IMG/VR virus record: IMGVR_UViG_3300036832_001118
Span: 23,761-87,760 of that record
DNA: 64,000 bases
Source: a virus
Strand: one strand, 5' to 3'
Made by a program: the position numbers and the translations under genes
Notes under the pieces: model-generated
Told to the model about the DNA's origin: nothing
The model's input: the letters and a program-made list of their open reading frames with translations, nothing else
The model's database searches: none
Shown here: one piece after another, positions 28,301-35,710 of the stretch
Layout of the letters: each line of letters opens with the position of its first letter
Position numbering within the stretch: position 1 is the first letter of the stretch

Positions 28301-29990
28301 CGGCAATCTTACGGGCGACGCTCCAGTGTTGCGCGCCGCCTATGCAACCTTTGCCGGCAGCAGCGCTCTCACCGTCGCTCCGGCGCAATGGCTGACTAGT
28401 ACTGCCGCATTTGCCGGCGCGGGATCGCTCATAGCCACGCCGGTCCAATGGCAGGGTATTGCAGCGCTTGCTCCGGGCGCCAGTACCCTCAACGGCGATC
28501 TCTTTATTCCTGGCCATAACGCATGGTCGGCGATCCTGAACGTCTGGCCAGCGACCGGCACCCTGATCGCTGCCACGACGGCACAGCTTGCGGCAGTTTC
28601 GAATCTTGCCGCAGCCTCCACCCTCGCCGGTTCGCTGACGACGCGGATGCCGATCAGCGCCGTGGCTACAGGCGCCGGACAACTCAGCGCAACCGCGGCG
28701 CAGGCGGTTGCGGCAAAATCGACGCTGGCTGGTGCTGGGCAATCGGCGGCCACTTCGTCGAGCCTGCAACTGGCTGCAAATGCGAGTGTTTCCGGCGTCG
28801 GCGGGCTCACCGGGAATTACTATCAATTACTATCAATTACCAGCAGCGTCCTGAACGGCCTCGGTGGTCTCGTCACGACCCCGGCCCAATGGATGCAGAC
28901 GACCTCCGCGTTGAACGGCGTTGGCGCCCTGGCTGGCGACATCGTCAAGCTCACCGGCGGCCAACTGCGGCCGATCGATGCCGTAGTCTATCTCGGAACG
29001 AGTGCGCTGACGGCGCAGACGGCCCAATGGCTGCAAGGCCTCGTGACATGGTCCGGCGCGGGCGCACTCACCCCACCGTCCGTTTCCGTCATCGAACCTG
29101 TGACGCTCTCCCTCGGTGGACAGAGTTCGATGGCCGCGTCGGCCGCTTTGCGAATGTCCGCGGTCTTCGCGGCGGCTGGCGTCGGTCAGGTCGCGGCTGA
29201 TCTCGTTCGCTTCACGCCCGGTATACAGCAGGGCTCAGCGTTGTTGACCGGCGCGTCTTTACTCGTTGCCGCCACCAGCCAGAGTATGGCCGTCAACTTG
29301 GCGCTGGCGGGCAATGGGACGCTGACGGGCCTCGGCTCTCTCAGAATGGCCGCCAGCTCGTTGTGGGCCGGGTCGAGCGTGCTGACGGCGGATCTCGGTC
29401 GCCTCGGTCAGGCTACGCAAATCGCGACGGCGCTCGCTGGGGTTGGTGGGTTCAGCGCCGTTGCCAGTTTGGCGCTACCACTCAAGGCGAGCTTTGGTGC
29501 GGCCGGCACGCTGATCGCCGTCGCCCAACAGTTAGCGGCGCTCGCACCGCAGCCATTGCAGGGCGCTGGTGCGATAAATGCGCGTGCCACCAACCTGATG
29601 GCGCTGCAAACGCTGCTCGGCGGCGCCAGCAGTCTGACGGCTGCGCCCACGCAATTCCAACAGGTCGCCGGCATTCTGGCCGCGGCCGGCTATAGCGCCG
29701 CCTACCTCGGTCAGATCCAGCTGCTCAGCCAGCAAATCCTATTCGGCACTGGCGTGCTGGGTGCCAACCTGATCCAGACGTCGATCCGGGTTGTCACCGC
29801 CACGATCATCGGGCGCCCCAGCGAATCTGGAATCAACGTTACCGGGCGCAACCCGAACACCTCCACGGTAACGGGCCAGGACGAGCGTGCCGGGATCAGC
29901 GTCACTGGGCGCAAGAGCGCCACCACGGTGACTGGTCAGAACCCGCGAACCGGCATCATCGGCCAAGGCGACTTCGTCACTCTGCATTGA
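25347..29990 (+). CDS. Giant LamG/repeat adhesin, 1547 aa
   Basis: GTG 25347 overlaps the preceding stop. Order: an N-terminal jelly-roll-like domain (about 1-210) with GTWTFTWNMIANTATLTGRL; one Gly-Ala repeat (~210-230); a LamG domain (about 235-630) that is interrupted after HHVCVVFDGSGG by a second beta domain (LSDNFNRANGSLGSPWINSP to about LDNFSAGTTQ) and resumes at LKLYVDGTQQGS, ending GTIDDFRFYPKAL; then about 40 degenerate 19-26-residue repeats around LAGAGALTA to near residue 1480; then a short tail with three TVTGQ/SVTGR units. The left-edge protein shares the LamG end and repeat type. Carbohydrate binding on the host surface is inferred. Confidence 0.75.
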   Translation: MATKTWYILNTNGASPNFMGNLQDGGTSPSVANCSFGYAPGKLAINSYCKSFLGAISTSSTSGTTSYINSAAGPGKGTGTSTSTAGDSFATPVPYSVSFAAGTWTFTWNMIANTATLTGRLCMRVWASVNQDSTSARELTSGAVFSNVLGISTSGTTLTTSWSAPAITLNNEYLFFQLEWQEQTSTGSSVSDNALFRQGSSIVSASAAVVANISANLAGAGALTADATILTVALGTPTGPSGSSVWYKFEDSTTTDSSGNNNTGTLGGSPLPVLGTGKFGQGMVFGGPSGGIAVPSAAVSVPTATSSFSVMAWVKTSFNGDGQPIFGGRTGSSTSIIDFMLGYNGVDNAGTNTASILVWADDGSGQTHINGTTALNDNAWHHVCVVFDGSGGAALSDNFNRANGSLGSPWINSPSLTGLAIASNQVTMGSAAWALAYWDPAVNAAPADQWASVVCSAGTFMGPVVRHQSGASSGYMCFYNGNASGLIYLYSFTGGTFNFLSNAVGSCNIGDTLTLQAVGSTLRVLVNGVSTGTFTDTTYSSGQPGIAAQQGTLDNFSAGTTQTLKLYVDGTQQGSTTTAPLTSGITLNNAYVGRENAQGWGITGTIDDFRFYPKALTVTEIGTLLVGVAGATTWQGSATPAGTGALTVNANLLAQAAAVLAGVGAQTASAWLYMPASLAPLAGVSALTTTLRQSLPFAASPFSGVGAFAPLNLSPQLVSSASFSGAGQASWPTINPINQLLVARATLAGASSESSALNVLLGTTSALSGAGQANWPTTNPVNQLLVASSLLAGGSALVGDVTRVVGAGTQWQGTALWAGASTLAAQATAILVASSSLAGSAALTVQVGVGLATTAALSGASSQSSALSVLLRTTSALSGVGAASWPTIDPIDQLLAATATLAGASTSASSLLTLRPVTATLAGASAQLASMTARMPSVAALAGAATLAGSLSQTLLSSAIWAGAGAALSGLTQQLSVNVASFAAVGNLTGDAPVLRAAYATFAGSSALTVAPAQWLTSTAAFAGAGSLIATPVQWQGIAALAPGASTLNGDLFIPGHNAWSAILNVWPATGTLIAATTAQLAAVSNLAAASTLAGSLTTRMPISAVATGAGQLSATAAQAVAAKSTLAGAGQSAATSSSLQLAANASVSGVGGLTGNYYQLLSITSSVLNGLGGLVTTPAQWMQTTSALNGVGALAGDIVKLTGGQLRPIDAVVYLGTSALTAQTAQWLQGLVTWSGAGALTPPSVSVIEPVTLSLGGQSSMAASAALRMSAVFAAAGVGQVAADLVRFTPGIQQGSALLTGASLLVAATSQSMAVNLALAGNGTLTGLGSLRMAASSLWAGSSVLTADLGRLGQATQIATALAGVGGFSAVASLALPLKASFGAAGTLIAVAQQLAALAPQPLQGAGAINARATNLMALQTLLGGASSLTAAPTQFQQVAGILAAAGYSAAYLGQIQLLSQQILFGTGVLGANLIQTSIRVVTATIIGRPSESGINVTGRNPNTSTVTGQDERAGISVTGRKSATTVTGQNPRTGIIGQGDFVTLH
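27240..29790 (+). repeat. Array of ~40 degenerate Gly-Ala coding repeats
   Basis: Each unit is about 20 codons with the consensus (S/A)xLaGaGaLtaxxxxxL. Within nt 27500-28080 a higher-order unit recurs three times, with GAGQASWPTINPINQLL, GAGQANWPTTNPVNQLL and GVGAASWPTIDPIDQLL, showing recent segmental duplication inside the gene. Confidence 0.8.
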
Positions 29991-30003
29991 TCGGAGAGCA
30001 TCC

Positions 30004-30498
30004 GTGCCCGTCACCTATCACGCCGACATCGATGTCGTGTCCGGTACCGACTGGACGATTGCCGGCACCCTCTATGACGCCACCGGCAAACTGCTCGACG
30101 TCACCAATTGCGCGCTAGCTTGGGTGTTGCTCGATCCGGACGGCAATCCAGTTCTGCCGACCGATCTCAACATCACGATCAGTAAGACAGATCCGGTTAA
30201 TGGTGCCATCCAAATCACCGTGCCGATGCAATACACCTACCTGCGGCCAGGCCGTTACACCGATGCACTGCAAGTGACTGAGGGCACTTCGACGGACGTG
30301 TTTTGGATGGGGCAACTGCGTTGCGCCGCTAACCCGCTCAACGTGTTCAACAACATCGTTGAACAGCCCGTCCCGCCGCCAGCACCCACTTCTTCCTACG
30401 AAGAAGCGTTGGTTGTCGTGCCGCAGTGGTGGTGGACGGTGCCAAATGCAGCCGCGCCCTACTACCCCTACTACCCCTACTACGGGGGTTGGTGGTGA
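30004..30498 (+). CDS. Ig-like beta-sandwich tail protein, 164 aa
   Basis: GTG 30004 follows TCGGAGAGC. The first ~110 residues have the strand pattern of an Ig-like baseplate or fibre domain (GTDWTIAGTLYDATGKLLDV; ITVPMQYTYLRPGRYTDALQ). The C-terminus is Pro-rich and ends in a striking Tyr/Pro/Trp tail (YYPYYPYYGGWW). It overlaps the M15 peptidase start by GTGA. Confidence 0.55.
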   Translation: MPVTYHADIDVVSGTDWTIAGTLYDATGKLLDVTNCALAWVLLDPDGNPVLPTDLNITISKTDPVNGAIQITVPMQYTYLRPGRYTDALQVTEGTSTDVFWMGQLRCAANPLNVFNNIVEQPVPPPAPTSSYEEALVVVPQWWWTVPNAAAPYYPYYPYYGGWW

Positions 30499-30974
30499 CG
30501 TCGCCGTGGCCGCACGACGATCAGATTAGCTTGATGCGATTCTACGGCCGTCCTGGCCGGGTGGCGATGGGCAACGTGCTGGTGCCCTGGCACATGATCT
30601 ACAACGAACCACCGCATCCGACGATTCAGCATTTCGCGATGCACGTCAAATGCGTGGCCGCGATGAACCGTATCTTGCAGGCCATCTGGGACCACTACGG
30701 CCATTCGCAGGAAGCCATCGAAGAAGTAGGCATGAATATCTGGGGCGGCGCCTACAACCCGCGCAAGATCCGCGGCTCTAACCGCTGGTCGACGCACGCG
30801 TTTGGTGCCGCGGTCGATTTCGACCCTGATCATAACGAGATGAACTTCTCACCGCATAATCCGCACAAGATGGCGCAGCCGGTGATCGACTGCTTCAAGG
30901 CTGAGGGCGCGTTCTGGGGTGGTGATTTCAGGGGCCGAAAAGATCCCATGCATTTTCAGTTTGCGCACGAATGA
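30495..30974 (+). CDS. M15-type peptidase (L,D/D,D-peptidase-like), 159 aa
   Basis: The preferred start is GTG 30495 at the GTGA overlap. The core motifs are those of the M15_4/VanY-like zinc peptidases: RWSTHAFGAAVDFD (His101, Asp108) and WGGDFRGRKDPMHFQF (His153 as third zinc ligand). These enzymes cut peptidoglycan stem peptides. No signal peptide is visible. Being first in the lysis block, it may be an endolysin or an exolysin. Confidence 0.82.
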   Translation: MTSPWPHDDQISLMRFYGRPGRVAMGNVLVPWHMIYNEPPHPTIQHFAMHVKCVAAMNRILQAIWDHYGHSQEAIEEVGMNIWGGAYNPRKIRGSNRWSTHAFGAAVDFDPDHNEMNFSPHNPHKMAQPVIDCFKAEGAFWGGDFRGRKDPMHFQFAHE

Positions 30975-30980
30975 GGTCTC

Positions 30981-31835
30981 ATGCAAGCCAACTACGACAA
31001 GTTCATCCGGCGCGTCATCGCCATGTATGAGGGTGGGTATTGCAACGATTTTGGCGACCCCGGCGGGCCGACGAAATTTGGCATCACCTGCTATGACCTG
31101 GCGCAGCACATGGGACGGAGGATGCAATCAAAAGCCGCCTGGGCGCCGATCGTGCGTGCCATGTCGTTGCAGACCGCCGAAGAAATCTATGCGAGCAAGT
31201 ATGCGACTAAGGATCGCTTTAACGAACTGGAGTCGGGCAGCGACTGTGTGATCCTCGACTACGGGATCAATAGCGGTGTGCTGCGGCCGGTGTGGATTGC
31301 ACAAAAAATCACTGGCCGCCCGCGCTCCAATATCTTCAATGACGATCTGGTCAAAGCGATCAACGACTATTCGGCGCATCGTTTCGTCGAACGTATGTGC
31401 GATGAGCGCATGACGTTCCTACGTGGGCTCGCTATCTGGCCACGCTTTCGTGGCGGCTGGTCAACGCGTGTCGCCGACCTGCGGCGCTATTGTACGAGCC
31501 TTGCCAATGACCAGCCGGTCGCGCCCCCAAGGGATGTCGTCTCCGATCACGTCGCATCTGTGAAGACGGCGCAGCGCGAATACAATCAACTCTATCAGCT
31601 GCATCTCGACGTTGATGGGTTTGAGGGGCCCGAGACCAGGGCCGTCACCCGCCGCTTCCAACAAGAGTATGGGCTCGAGGTCGACGGCATCATCGGTGAG
31701 CACACCATGGCCAAACTGGCGGAAGTCGTGCCGCCGGTGCCGGGCGTGCTTTCGTTGTTCGAGGACGAAGCGCCGGAAGCCATGGCCAAGGGTGTCGAAA
31801 ACGTTAGCGACATCCATTTGGAGTACGAACATTGA
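30981..31835 (+). CDS. GH108 muramidase-type endolysin with peptidoglycan-binding domain, 284 aa
   Basis: The N-terminal ~165 residues match glycoside hydrolase family 108: catalytic Glu17 in MYEGGY, GGPTKFGIT, LDYGINSGVLRPVWIAQ and ERMTFLRGL. Residues ~195-245 form a peptidoglycan-binding fold (LHLDVDGFEGPETRAVTRRF; DGIIGEHTMAKL). There is no signal sequence, so export via the downstream holin is likely. Its TGA overlaps the TTG start of the next gene. Confidence 0.85.
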   Translation: MQANYDKFIRRVIAMYEGGYCNDFGDPGGPTKFGITCYDLAQHMGRRMQSKAAWAPIVRAMSLQTAEEIYASKYATKDRFNELESGSDCVILDYGINSGVLRPVWIAQKITGRPRSNIFNDDLVKAINDYSAHRFVERMCDERMTFLRGLAIWPRFRGGWSTRVADLRRYCTSLANDQPVAPPRDVVSDHVASVKTAQREYNQLYQLHLDVDGFEGPETRAVTRRFQQEYGLEVDGIIGEHTMAKLAEVVPPVPGVLSLFEDEAPEAMAKGVENVSDIHLEYEH

Positions 31836-32617
31836 TCCACTATTTCGGCAAGAAGTCTGCGCGCCTTGGCGCCATCCGATTCATGGCGACCTCGTATGTT
31901 GACCTGGCGCGGCTGCCGACACCGCCGATCGTGTTCGGCCATGTCAACAATAGTTGGCCATTCTTGACTCTCGGAAACGATGCATGCGGAAATTGCGTGT
32001 GGGCAGGCGCGGCACACGAGACGCAGATTTTCCGCGCAGCAACACGCAAGCCATGGCCGCGCTTCACCGACGATAGTGTCGTCAGCGTTTACAGTCAGCA
32101 AACCGGCTACGTGCCTGGCGTGCCATCGACCGATGATGGCACCGACATGCAGGCGGCGGCGGAGTTTCGTCGCGTCACCGGTATGCCCGATGCGGATGGC
32201 GCACTGCATTTCATCAAGGCTTATGCCACCATTCCCATCACTAACGATCAGCACATGCTGGACCTGATCGTCAAACTGACCTTTGCTTTTGGCGTGATCG
32301 GCTGTGGATTTCGCATGCAACAGGCGCAGGGGACGCAGTTTGATCAGAAGCAGCCATGGAGCCTGATGCGCGGGTCGCCGATTGTTGGCGGCCACTATGT
32401 GCCCGTCGTTGGTCGCAACTCACGGGGCAATCTGGTTGGCATCAGCTGGGGCCGCACTACCGCAATCACCCCGGTTTTCATGATGGAGCAGCTGGATGAA
32501 ATGATCGTCTATCTGAGCCGCGAGTATCTGACGGCCGGAGGTCACACTCCCGAACTCTTGCAGGAAGCCCAACTCGACGCCGACTTAGCCACACTTTCCA
32601 TCCCCTCCCATGCATAA
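31832..32617 (+). CDS. Papain-like cysteine-peptidase-like protein, 261 aa
   Basis: TTG 31832 is chosen because GGAG lies 8 bases upstream and it overlaps the previous stop; the ATG at 31883 has no ribosome site. Candidate catalytic residues are Cys55 in NDACGNCVWAGAAHE and His188 in VGGHYVPVVGRN, followed by ISWG (205-207), in papain-fold order. Placement next to the endolysin suggests a wall- or protein-processing role, but the substrate is not known. Confidence 0.55.
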   Translation: MIHYFGKKSARLGAIRFMATSYVDLARLPTPPIVFGHVNNSWPFLTLGNDACGNCVWAGAAHETQIFRAATRKPWPRFTDDSVVSVYSQQTGYVPGVPSTDDGTDMQAAAEFRRVTGMPDADGALHFIKAYATIPITNDQHMLDLIVKLTFAFGVIGCGFRMQQAQGTQFDQKQPWSLMRGSPIVGGHYVPVVGRNSRGNLVGISWGRTTAITPVFMMEQLDEMIVYLSREYLTAGGHTPELLQEAQLDADLATLSIPSHA

Positions 32618-32628
32618 GGAGAACTAGC

Positions 32629-33024
32629 ATGCTGTCCTACCTGAAAGGGGCCGCCGCTGCTATCGCGCTGGCCGCACTGGTCGCGTGTTCGCAGAGCGGC
32701 CAAGCGCCCGATGCCACCCTCACGCTGGAGCAAATTCAGAACTCCATCAAGGCCACCTGCAACTATGTGCCGACCATCGAGAGTATTGCCTCGCTGGCGG
32801 CGACAATCACCAGTACGATCAATCCAGCTGCGGGCGCTGCCGCTACGGTCGGCGTCGCGGTCGGCTCGGCGCTGGTGGCCGATGTCTGCAAGGCCGTGAC
32901 GGCACAGCAGGCGATGCTGAAGAGTTCAGCCAAGCCCGGCGAGCCTCTGAAAGAGCGAACCCTTGACGTCACCGTCAACGGCGTCTCCGTGCATGGTACG
33001 TTGGTCCCGGAGAATAAGACATGA
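32629..33024 (+). CDS. Lipoprotein, 131 aa
   Basis: ATG 32629 follows AAGGAGAAC. The N-terminus is a lipoprotein signal peptide (hydrophobic AIALAALVAC; lipobox LVAC with Cys20). The mature part has Ala-rich helices (residues ~55-90) and a short C-terminal strand region. It could be an outer-membrane spanin component, but it is larger than most. It overlaps the next gene by ATGA. Confidence 0.6.
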   Translation: MLSYLKGAAAAIALAALVACSQSGQAPDATLTLEQIQNSIKATCNYVPTIESIASLAATITSTINPAAGAAATVGVAVGSALVADVCKAVTAQQAMLKSSAKPGEPLKERTLDVTVNGVSVHGTLVPENKT

Positions 33025-33425
33025 CCAGCAACATCCAGGCGATGGCCGATTACATCCCGGCCGCGTGGCGCGCCTACCAGCACCTCGGCCAGATCCGCGA
33101 CCTGCAGGCGCGGGCGCTGCCGCACATCCAAGCGCTGATGGCGATGATGCCACAGGCGCAGGCGCTCTATGCGGAGATCTTCCCGGAGGCGCAGCAGTCG
33201 CAGTCGCACCCGCCGGCGCTGACCGGCATCTCGGTCGAGCAGCTCCAGCAAATGCTCAACCACTACGGCGCCAGCCTGCGCGTAGATGGCAAGTATGGCG
33301 ACCGCACCCACAAGGCGGTCGAGGCCTATCAGCGCGGACACGGGCTGATCGTTGACGGCTGGGCCGGATCGGAAACGTTGAATCACCTGTTCGGCAAGGT
33401 GTCGAGCGACGCGGCCAAGCCGTGA
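33021..33425 (+). CDS. Peptidoglycan-binding-domain protein, 134 aa
   Basis: The N-terminal half is helical and Ala/Met-rich. Residues ~73-125 form a PG_binding_1-like fold (QQMLNHYGASLRVDGKYGDR; AVEAYQRGHGLIVDGWAGSE). No catalytic domain is present, so it may target or anchor a partner lysis protein to the wall. It overlaps genes on both sides (ATGA, GTGA). Confidence 0.65.
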   Translation: MTSNIQAMADYIPAAWRAYQHLGQIRDLQARALPHIQALMAMMPQAQALYAEIFPEAQQSQSHPPALTGISVEQLQQMLNHYGASLRVDGKYGDRTHKAVEAYQRGHGLIVDGWAGSETLNHLFGKVSSDAAKP

Positions 33426-33517
33426 TCAGCAACAACGGCTGCTTACTGATCTTGAACGTTGCGGTCTGGATAATGGTTGGTCTTCTGCTCTTAATCGGCA
33501 GCGCCAAGTACGGATGA
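33422..33517 (+). CDS. Tiny membrane protein, 31 aa
   Basis: GTG 33422 overlaps the preceding stop (GTGA). The peptide is one hydrophobic span (CLLILNVAVWIMVGLLLLIG) with a short Lys-Tyr-Gly tail. It sits in the lysis cassette six bases before the holin gene, so it may be an antiholin or a small lysis regulator; this is inference from position only. Confidence 0.5.
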   Translation: MISNNGCLLILNVAVWIMVGLLLLIGSAKYG

Positions 33518-33523
33518 ACCGCC

Positions 33524-33835
33524 ATGAAACTCAGCCAGGATCAACTCTACTCATTCGTGCGTTGGGTCATCACCGGCCTGTGCGGTTGGCTGCTGACCAA
33601 GGGCTGGATCAACGATGTGTGGGTCGAGGGCATCATCGGCGTCGCCCTGGCCATCGCCTCGCTCGGCTGGTCGATGTGGACCCACACCCCAGCGCAACAA
33701 TTAGAGGCGGTCAAGCGCATCAGCCCAGACATCAAGGTCGAGGTACCAGAGAAGGTTCTCGACGCGCATCCCTCGATTAAACAATTGGCGGATAGCAACC
33801 CAGCCTTCATGCACGTGGTGGGGCGCGATCAATAA
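33524..33835 (+). CDS. Holin-like membrane protein, 103 aa
   Basis: Resembles the Pam3-gp28-type putative holins: YSFVRWVITGLCGWLLTKGW, then VEGIIGVALAIASLGWSMWT, giving one or two membrane spans within residues 10-52. A soluble C-terminus (AVKRISPDIKVEVPEKVL) follows, probably cytoplasmic. It would release the muramidase encoded upstream. Confidence 0.68.
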   Translation: MKLSQDQLYSFVRWVITGLCGWLLTKGWINDVWVEGIIGVALAIASLGWSMWTHTPAQQLEAVKRISPDIKVEVPEKVLDAHPSIKQLADSNPAFMHVVGRDQ

Positions 33836-33845
33836 TGGAAGACCG

Positions 33846-34250
33846 GTGGCTGATACGAATAACAATGGTCGCACTATACGCCTCCCCAGTCTCGCCACCC
33901 TCAGCGTTGTCATCGCGCTGCTGGTACAGCTCGGCGGCGTCATTGTCTGGGCGACCAACGAGCATAATGCGCGCGTCGTTTTGCAGCAACAAGTGGACGC
34001 CCGCATCCGCGATGCTGATGGCCGCCTCGTGCAATTAGATACGCGTCTGGCGCGGCTTGACGAATTCGTGCGCACGCTCAATGACAAGCAGAATGTGGTC
34101 AATACCTCGGATGCGGCCCGCTACGACAGTCTCGAAGGGCACCTGAAGCGTATGGATGATCGCGTCGACCGCATCGTGCAGGCGCTCGACCAGACATATA
34201 ATTTGCTCAACGAGCACCTGCGCAACCCAAAAATGCACCGCCAACCATGA
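33846..34250 (+). CDS. Membrane-anchored coiled-coil protein (i-spanin-like?), 134 aa
   Basis: GTG 33846 follows GGAAG. Residues ~14-36 form an N-terminal membrane span (LATLSVVIALLVQLGGVIVW) and residues ~45-125 are strongly heptad-like (LDTRLARLDEFVRTLND; LKRMDDRVDRIVQAL). This layout, next to a holin, fits an inner-membrane spanin or a holin-associated protein. The lipoprotein at 32629 could be its partner, but the genes are not adjacent. Confidence 0.55.
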   Translation: MADTNNNGRTIRLPSLATLSVVIALLVQLGGVIVWATNEHNARVVLQQQVDARIRDADGRLVQLDTRLARLDEFVRTLNDKQNVVNTSDAARYDSLEGHLKRMDDRVDRIVQALDQTYNLLNEHLRNPKMHRQP

Positions 34251-34356
34251 GACTCAGCTGCCTCGCCCGTAGGGCAGTTGATAGGGCTGCTCGCAGCCTA
34301 CCCCCATCACACGCTGTGGGCAGCCCACCCCTAATAAAAGGACGAGAGCGATCGCA

Positions 34357-34845
34357 ATACCATATGTCGCCTGCTTCTTTGGCGCCGGACCGACCGGCAT
34401 CTGGGCCTGGGGCGGGTTCTTCACGTCGTCCGGTATATGGCGCACGGCCAACCGCTTGCGCGCCATTGGGATCGAGGCGGAATGCTTTCGCTTCAATCAG
34501 ACGGAGCTTGCCGATGCGCGGCTGACGACCGCGCGCACTGCACATCGGCCGGTCGGTATGTTGGCCTACTCGCTTGGCAACACCGCGGCGCTGTGGTTGC
34601 AACAATACACGACGTGTAATTTGTTGTTTTCGATCGCCGACTCGAAGCTGGGGCGTAACACTCCGGTCAATCACATGCACACCAAGCGCTCAGTGCTGTG
34701 GCGCGGTCCTGGCGTGCTCAGTGGCGCTGGCGGCGATCTCGGCTATGACGTGGTGCACGACAGCAACAAGCCGCATCTGCTGATGGATTTCGCGCCCGAG
34801 GTTTGGCAGAACGCAATGGCCGAATTCAGCAAACTGATTGTTTGA
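34357..34845 (+). CDS. Alpha/beta-hydrolase-like protein with no standard start codon, about 162 aa
   Basis: The frame encodes CFFGAGPTGIWAWGGFFTSS, then RLRAIGIEAECF, then a nucleophile-elbow-like GMLAYSLGNTAA (Ser72 if translated from 34357) and a C-terminal His in VVHDSNKPHLLMDF. No ATG, GTG or TTG occurs in frame between the stop at 34279-34281 and TTG 34456, yet the conserved-looking sequence begins upstream of that TTG. ATC 34351 and ATA 34357 follow an AAAGGACGAG site, so either a rare start or an ATG-to-ATA mutation is possible. It ends two bases from a convergent gene. The substrate is unknown; LysB-type lysis esterases offer a precedent. Confidence 0.5.
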   Translation: MPYVACFFGAGPTGIWAWGGFFTSSGIWRTANRLRAIGIEAECFRFNQTELADARLTTARTAHRPVGMLAYSLGNTAALWLQQYTTCNLLFSIADSKLGRNTPVNHMHTKRSVLWRGPGVLSGAGGDLGYDVVHDSNKPHLLMDFAPEVWQNAMAEFSKLIV

Positions 34846-34847
34846 CG

Positions 34848-35297
34848 CTATTGCTTCGGCGCGTGACACACCTGCGTGTCCTCTGGGAACCTGCGGCAAT
34901 GCTCTTCACCCATTTGGATCACGCGTTCGCGACTTTCGTCTATTGATTCTGGTTGCGGGTCTATGACCGGCGGCGTTCCGGGCGGTCGTGCGTAGGCGGC
35001 GAATGGCACGTGCGGAGCATTCAGACTATTGGGCACCGGCCGCGATATGATCGGCGGGTGACGTTCCCATGGCGGACCGTACAGGGCCCAAGAATAGTCG
35101 TCGGGCAGTCGACAATAGGGATCGTAGTCCGCGTCGGGGCAGAAAAAGTAGTTTCCATCGCGATAGATGTGGCGCGGATACGAATAAACCTCGACCGGCG
35201 GCGGTGGTAACCGCGGCAGCGGCACGACCGGAATGCCATCGGCCAGTGCCAGCGCCGGCGAAAACGCCAGCAAACATGCTAAGATAGACCGTCTCAT
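34848..35297 (-). CDS. Secreted Pro/Tyr-rich protein, 149 aa
   Basis: The start at 35297 is chosen because GGAGGGCTTCA precedes it and the product begins with a clear signal peptide (MRRSILACLLAFSPALALAD). The mature protein is rich in Pro, Tyr and Arg (PLPRLPPPPVEVYSYPRHIY) with several Cys residues. No family was recognised. It is the only leftward gene in this part and converges on the hydrolase gene, so it is probably an independently transcribed lysogenic-conversion-type gene. Confidence 0.6.
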   Translation of the reverse strand: MRRSILACLLAFSPALALADGIPVVPLPRLPPPPVEVYSYPRHIYRDGNYFFCPDADYDPYCRLPDDYSWALYGPPWERHPPIISRPVPNSLNAPHVPFAAYARPPGTPPVIDPQPESIDESRERVIQMGEEHCRRFPEDTQVCHAPKQ

Positions 35298-35310
35298 TGA
35301 AGCCCTCCTT

Positions 35311-35342
35311 GCCTCGTCCCTTCGGGGGCGAGGCCTTTTTTT
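35311..35342 (+). terminator. Rho-independent terminator, rightward
   Basis: GCCTCG stem with additional C-G pairs around a TTC loop, then T7. Its orientation stops rightward transcripts at the end of the lysis block, just before the operator region at 35.36 kb. Confidence 0.8.
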
Positions 35343-35357
35343 GTGTTTAAACGCCCC

Positions 35358-35394
35358 GCCCAAAATGGGCAATGCGTGCCGCCCAAAATGGGCA
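35358..35394. promoter_or_regulatory. Two GCCCAAAATGGGCA operator-like repeats
   Basis: Identical 14-base copies begin at 35358 and 35381 (23 bases apart, about two helical turns). Each has GCCC/GGGC arms around AAAAT. A third copy lies at 47479 over a candidate promoter, which suggests one regulator for both regions. Confidence 0.6.
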
Positions 35395-35435
35395 AGATGG
35401 CCTAAGTTACCATCAGATACAAATTTCTGTGGCGC

Positions 35436-35456
35436 ATGACAAGCGCTACTTGACAT
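35436..35456. promoter_or_regulatory. CTTGACA-type dyad operator/promoter
   Basis: ATGACAAG-N5-CTTGACAT differs at one base from the dyad at 49627. TTGACA (35450-35455) could be a -35 for the rightward small-gene block, with AACCAT 17 bases further as a poor -10. It is a proposed site for the CI-like repressor. Confidence 0.5.
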
Positions 35457-35518
35457 GGTGCAAGGACAGCGCAACCATGCTGTGTGAGGATTTAACGCCG
35501 CCCCAATGGAGATGTCCG

Positions 35519-35710
35519 ATGGGTCCGCTTAGTGACAGACAGCGGCGTGAGGACGTCCAATATGCCCAAGCCCGAGAGCGCATAGAGAAGGGATGGGATG
35601 CCATACTGCGACGCGACGCAGACACTGCTGCGGATCTCCTTGAGCAGGCCGCGCATGACTTGCGCGCTATCAACAAGAAAGTCGTGCCAATTCGGGGCCC
35701 GAAAGGGTGA
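35519..35710 (+). CDS. Small helical protein, 63 aa
   Basis: ATG 35519 follows GGAGATGTCCG; an upstream in-frame ATG at 35480 lacks a ribosome site. The product is charged and helical (DRQRREDVQYAQARERIEKG; DTAADLLEQAAHDLRAINK). No family was recognised. It is the first gene of the rightward block downstream of the operator-like sites. Confidence 0.5.
   Translation: MGPLSDRQRREDVQYAQARERIEKGWDAILRRDADTAADLLEQAAHDLRAINKKVVPIRGPKG

Noticed and set aside
27240-29790. CRISPR array or diversity-generating target
   Set aside because: The repeats are coding, degenerate and in frame; no reverse transcriptase or spacer structure is present.
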